Source of the DNA: a virus
Reading direction: 5' to 3' (one strand)
IMG/VR virus record: IMGVR_UViG_3300030090_002133
Coordinates: 8,624 to 30,625 of that record
Length of the DNA: 22,002 nucleotides
Each line of letters begins with the position of its first letter. Position 1 is the first letter of the stretch. Positions 20,366 to 22,002 of the stretch are shown here, piece by piece. The notes beneath the pieces are model-generated. The model did no database searches, was not told the origin of the DNA, and saw only the letters and a list, made by a program, of their open reading frames with translations. A program made the translations under genes and the position numbers.

Positions 20366-20586
20366 TGAGTAGCATATGTCCCATATGTAAAGGAACTTAT
20401 GTTGTTTTCAAACCAGTACGTAAAGTTGAAACTGTAATTACTAATACATATCATCGAGGCACAAAATATGAGTACAAAAAACAAACTACACTCTACTCAA
20501 CCATTGGAGGAACAGACGCATGCCACAGATGCGCCGAACTTGCCGAGCTATGTTACGGACAACATTCCTTCATCACAAACAGTTAG
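20365..20586 (+). CDS. Small four-cysteine (zinc-ribbon-like) protein
   Basis: This 73-residue protein has CPIC (Cys5, Cys8) and CHRC (Cys53, Cys56), two CxxC knuckles suitable for one zinc ion, separated by a basic beta-rich segment (TVITNTYHRGTKYEYKKQ). It starts within the SSB stop (TAATG). A zinc ribbon contacting DNA or the replication proteins is likely. The family is not recognised. Its last 119 nt overlap the HTH gene in another frame. Confidence 0.72.
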   Translation: MSSICPICKGTYVVFKPVRKVETVITNTYHRGTKYEYKKQTTLYSTIGGTDACHRCAELAELCYGQHSFITNS

Positions 20587-20725
20587 TATGTTTGCAAAAG
20601 AATATAAGTACAGTAAATCAACAGTACGTAGAATGATTATGAATGGTGACTTGGAATGTCAACACGTTCCAGGTCACTCTATTCGTATACTTAAACACCA
20701 AGTAATTAAATGGATGAATAAATAA
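20468..20725 (+). CDS. Excisionase-like helix-turn-helix protein
   Basis: The ATG at 20468 has GAGG 8 nt upstream and gives 85 residues. A later ATG at 20588 would cut into the DNA-binding fold and lacks a ribosome binding site. The C-terminal half (SQTVSMFAKEYKYSKSTVRR, then MIMNGDLECQHVPGHSIRIL and VIKWMNK) is the compact MerR/excisionase-type HTH. Such proteins act as excisionases or small regulators; no integrase is in the window, so an excision role cannot be tested. The long overlap with the previous gene is unusual but both frames look protein-like. Confidence 0.75.
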   Translation: MSTKNKLHSTQPLEEQTHATDAPNLPSYVTDNIPSSQTVSMFAKEYKYSKSTVRRMIMNGDLECQHVPGHSIRILKHQVIKWMNK

Positions 20726-20737
20726 AAGGATAATAAA

Positions 20738-20890
20738 ATGTATTACCTTATGTCCACTATAAATGGCGAAACAATTTGTTATGGTGCATACAGTCATGAG
20801 TTTGCTGTATATGCAAAAAAAGCTAGACTAAAGAAATTAAATCCATATCAACAAATTGAAGTTATAATCTCTAATGAAAAAACTGGTTAG
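20738..20890 (+). CDS. Small hypothetical protein
   Basis: This 50-residue frame starts at an ATG with AAGGA 7 nt upstream. The protein is MYYLMSTINGETICYGAYSH, then EFAVYAKKARLKKLN and a short beta-like end. It looks like a small mixed alpha/beta protein; the family is not recognised. It follows the HTH gene by 12 nt in the same direction, so it is probably the penultimate gene of the early operon. Confidence 0.65.
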   Translation: MYYLMSTINGETICYGAYSHEFAVYAKKARLKKLNPYQQIEVIISNEKTG

Positions 20891-21041
20891 CGTTTGGTAT
20901 CTATATGACGATTGTAGTCGTGAATATGAAAGTAATGTTGACCGCATAACTGTAATTAAAATACCAAGATGGTTACATAGATTAATCAAGTGTGAGAAAC
21001 AAAGCTCTCTCAGCGACTCTTCGTCTGACCAAACCAGTTAA
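20874..21041 (+). CDS. Possible last early gene, overlapping the lysozyme 3' end
   Basis: A 55-codon frame starts at ATG 20874, inside the end of the previous gene, without a clear ribosome binding site. The first 42 residues look protein-like (MKKLVSVWYLYDDCSREYES, then VDRITVIKIPRWLHRLIK). The last part is a Ser-rich antisense read of the lysozyme gene, overlapping it by 60 nt tail to tail. No terminator is visible between the convergent genes. Confidence 0.4.
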   Translation: MKKLVSVWYLYDDCSREYESNVDRITVIKIPRWLHRLIKCEKQSSLSDSSSDQTS

Positions 21042-21431
21042 TACTCGACCACCAGCTTTACGCCACTTAGGGAACTCATCTGCTGCACCCTCAACATCCC
21101 CTCGATTTAACTTCATTCTTAACGTAGAATTCTGCACGTTACCACTACCGACATTAAACCCCCAGCTACAAAGCGCAGAAAATTGATTAATAGTTAATGG
21201 CGTTTTGATAAGGCGTCTAATTGCGCCTTCAATATGATGCACTTCTTTTCGCAGTAATGCCTCGCCTTGCTCTTCTGTAATGCTAGGGTGGTCAGCGGTA
21301 ATAGGATGTCCGTTAATATCCCATGTAGAACCATATGCAATCGTCCAACGATTTGCAGGACAAAGGTAAGGTTCGGAGGACCAACCTTCAAAAGACTTAA
21401 TTATCTCCAAGCCAGCCTTATTGATGTTCAC
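20982..21431 (-). CDS. Endolysin, GH24 (T4 lysozyme-like)
   Basis: This 149-residue protein has the GH24 catalytic layout: Glu15 in IKSFEGW, then Cys24 and Thr30 in YLCPANRWTIAYG, the E-8x-(D/C)-5x-T pattern with Cys in the middle place. A central block with LTINQFSALCSWGFNVG and a C-terminal ending in GLVRRRVAERALF match lysozyme/muraminidase endolysins. It cleaves peptidoglycan glycan strands. It has no signal anchor, so release through the holin encoded just upstream is expected. It starts with GTG, overlapping the holin stop as GTGA. Confidence 0.92.
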   Translation of the reverse strand: MNINKAGLEIIKSFEGWSSEPYLCPANRWTIAYGSTWDINGHPITADHPSITEEQGEALLRKEVHHIEGAIRRLIKTPLTINQFSALCSWGFNVGSGNVQNSTLRMKLNRGDVEGAADEFPKWRKAGGRVLTGLVRRRVAERALFLTLD

Positions 21432-21874
21432 GTTTGTTGCTTTCGTGCCATAGTCCTAGAGCCAAACCAAAATGAAACGATGCCAGCCCAGACAGCTTGC
21501 ATTTCATTATTCCATATTAATTTGTATTGTTCGTGATCCATCCATCCAAACTGCACAGCAAAAGTTAATATAAATATTTCAAGGAACAGCAAGTATGTTA
21601 CTACAGGACGTACCGAAGCGGCTAAGTTAACTACCCAGGGACTTGCCTTATTCTGTAGTTTTGCATCATGTTTTAACAAAGCTTCGCTTTCACGAATGTC
21701 AGCTTCAACGTGCGTCATTTGCAGTTTCTGTGCTCCAAGAACTTTCTGGTTTTCTAATTGTTTATCCATCAAACGCAATTCATGTGCTTTATCTTGTTTG
21801 TCTTGAAAAAAATCCATTACTTTTGGAAGAAAAGAAGTACCAAAGCCAAGGACAGATCCTAGTAAACTAAGCAT
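21428..21874 (-). CDS. Holin-like membrane protein (3TM GTA-holin type)
   Basis: This 148-residue protein has a short hydrophobic N-terminus (1-16), a charged coiled-coil segment (about 22-75, with HELRLMDKQLENQKV), a clear transmembrane helix at 90-110 (VVTYLLFLEIFILTFAVQFG) and a second near 126-138 (QAVWAGIVSFWFGSR). The layout matches the three-TM holins named from gene-transfer agents, which are usually followed by a lysozyme as here. It would form the membrane lesion that lets endolysin reach the wall. AGGAG lies 5 nt before the ATG. Confidence 0.78.
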   Translation of the reverse strand: MLSLLGSVLGFGTSFLPKVMDFFQDKQDKAHELRLMDKQLENQKVLGAQKLQMTHVEADIRESEALLKHDAKLQNKASPWVVNLAASVRPVVTYLLFLEIFILTFAVQFGWMDHEQYKLIWNNEMQAVWAGIVSFWFGSRTMARKQQT

Positions 21875-21882
21875 AATAACTC

Positions 21883-21993
21883 CTATTTAAGTATAAGCTT
21901 AACGATATGTTTTTTACCCATATAGATTTCTAATTCTGCTTCAGATTTTAAACATTCAAACCTTGTATTGCTACTTGATTTTATTTGTCTCAT
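21883..21993 (-). CDS. Small basic hypothetical protein (start uncertain, edge of window)
   Basis: A frame reading MRQIKSSSNTRFECLKSEAE, then LEIYMGKKHIVKLILK, ends at 21883, 8 nt before the holin start. The ATG at 21993 gives 36 residues, but the frame stays open to the window edge, so it may be the C-terminus of a longer gene. No family is recognised. Its place just before holin and endolysin suggests a late transcript entering from the right. Confidence 0.45.
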   Translation of the reverse strand: MRQIKSSSNTRFECLKSEAELEIYMGKKHIVKLILK

Positions 21994-22002
21994 AGCAACT
22001 CG

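Noticed and set aside
1-22002. CRISPR array, tRNA, rRNA, insertion sequence or integrase
   Set aside because: No regularly spaced repeats, no tRNA-like cloverleaf with a T-arm consensus outside coding DNA, and no transposase or integrase motifs in any long frame.

Overview
The window is an AT-rich tailed-phage genome segment with a podovirus (T7-like morphology) structural module. The proteins resemble families I know mainly from marine podoviruses and uncultured marine phages. Nothing in the sequence identifies the host. There is no tRNA, integrase, RNA polymerase or DNA polymerase gene in the window. The XRE-type repressor and excisionase-like HTH protein would fit a temperate or ex-temperate phage, but that is inference.

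Layout. Positions 1-11112 are almost entirely minus-strand and carry the virion and packaging genes. In transcription order these are terS, a run of tiny lysine-rich genes, terL, a papain-like orphan, portal, a small protein with an apparent non-ATG start, scaffold, major capsid protein, a capsid-accessory protein, tail adaptor (T7 gp11-like), nozzle/stabilisation protein (T7 gp12-like position), an internal-virion-like coiled coil, and the start of another gene running off the left edge. The capsid genes sit between an intrinsic terminator (4434-4473) and a 17-bp hairpin (3149-3204), much as T7 isolates its capsid gene.

Positions 11113-11785 form a gene-free divergent region. It holds three consecutive hairpins and a giant imperfect palindrome of about 377 bp. 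The palindrome's right arm contains the ribosome binding site and the first 30 codons of the first rightward gene. Positions 11786-16071 carry plus-strand early genes: mostly small hypotheticals, a DUF2958 protein, a DnaJ-like zinc-finger protein and a ParB-like protein. They are interrupted by two gene-poor stretches rich in hairpins (12530-12914 and 13566-13769), with strong intrinsic terminators at 12222-12252 and 12878-12914. Positions 16046-17668 turn back to the minus strand: XRE regulator, Hjc-type resolvase, winged-helix replication initiator and a small loader-like protein.

A 21-bp hairpin at 17717-17771 separates this island from a rightward recombination operon with start/stop overlaps: coiled-coil protein, YqaJ-type exonuclease, a conserved phage protein, DUF1071-type annealing protein, SSB and small zinc/HTH proteins. 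Positions 20982-21993 are minus-strand lysis genes (GH24 endolysin, holin-like membrane protein). They probably join the late operon beyond the window on a circular or concatemeric map.

The most unusual features are the giant palindrome at 11500-11876, the hairpin-rich early intergenic RNAs, the nested cassette of tiny basic cysteine proteins before terL, the apparent ATT start at 5531, and a 22-nt perfect repeat shared by the exonuclease and annealing-protein genes.
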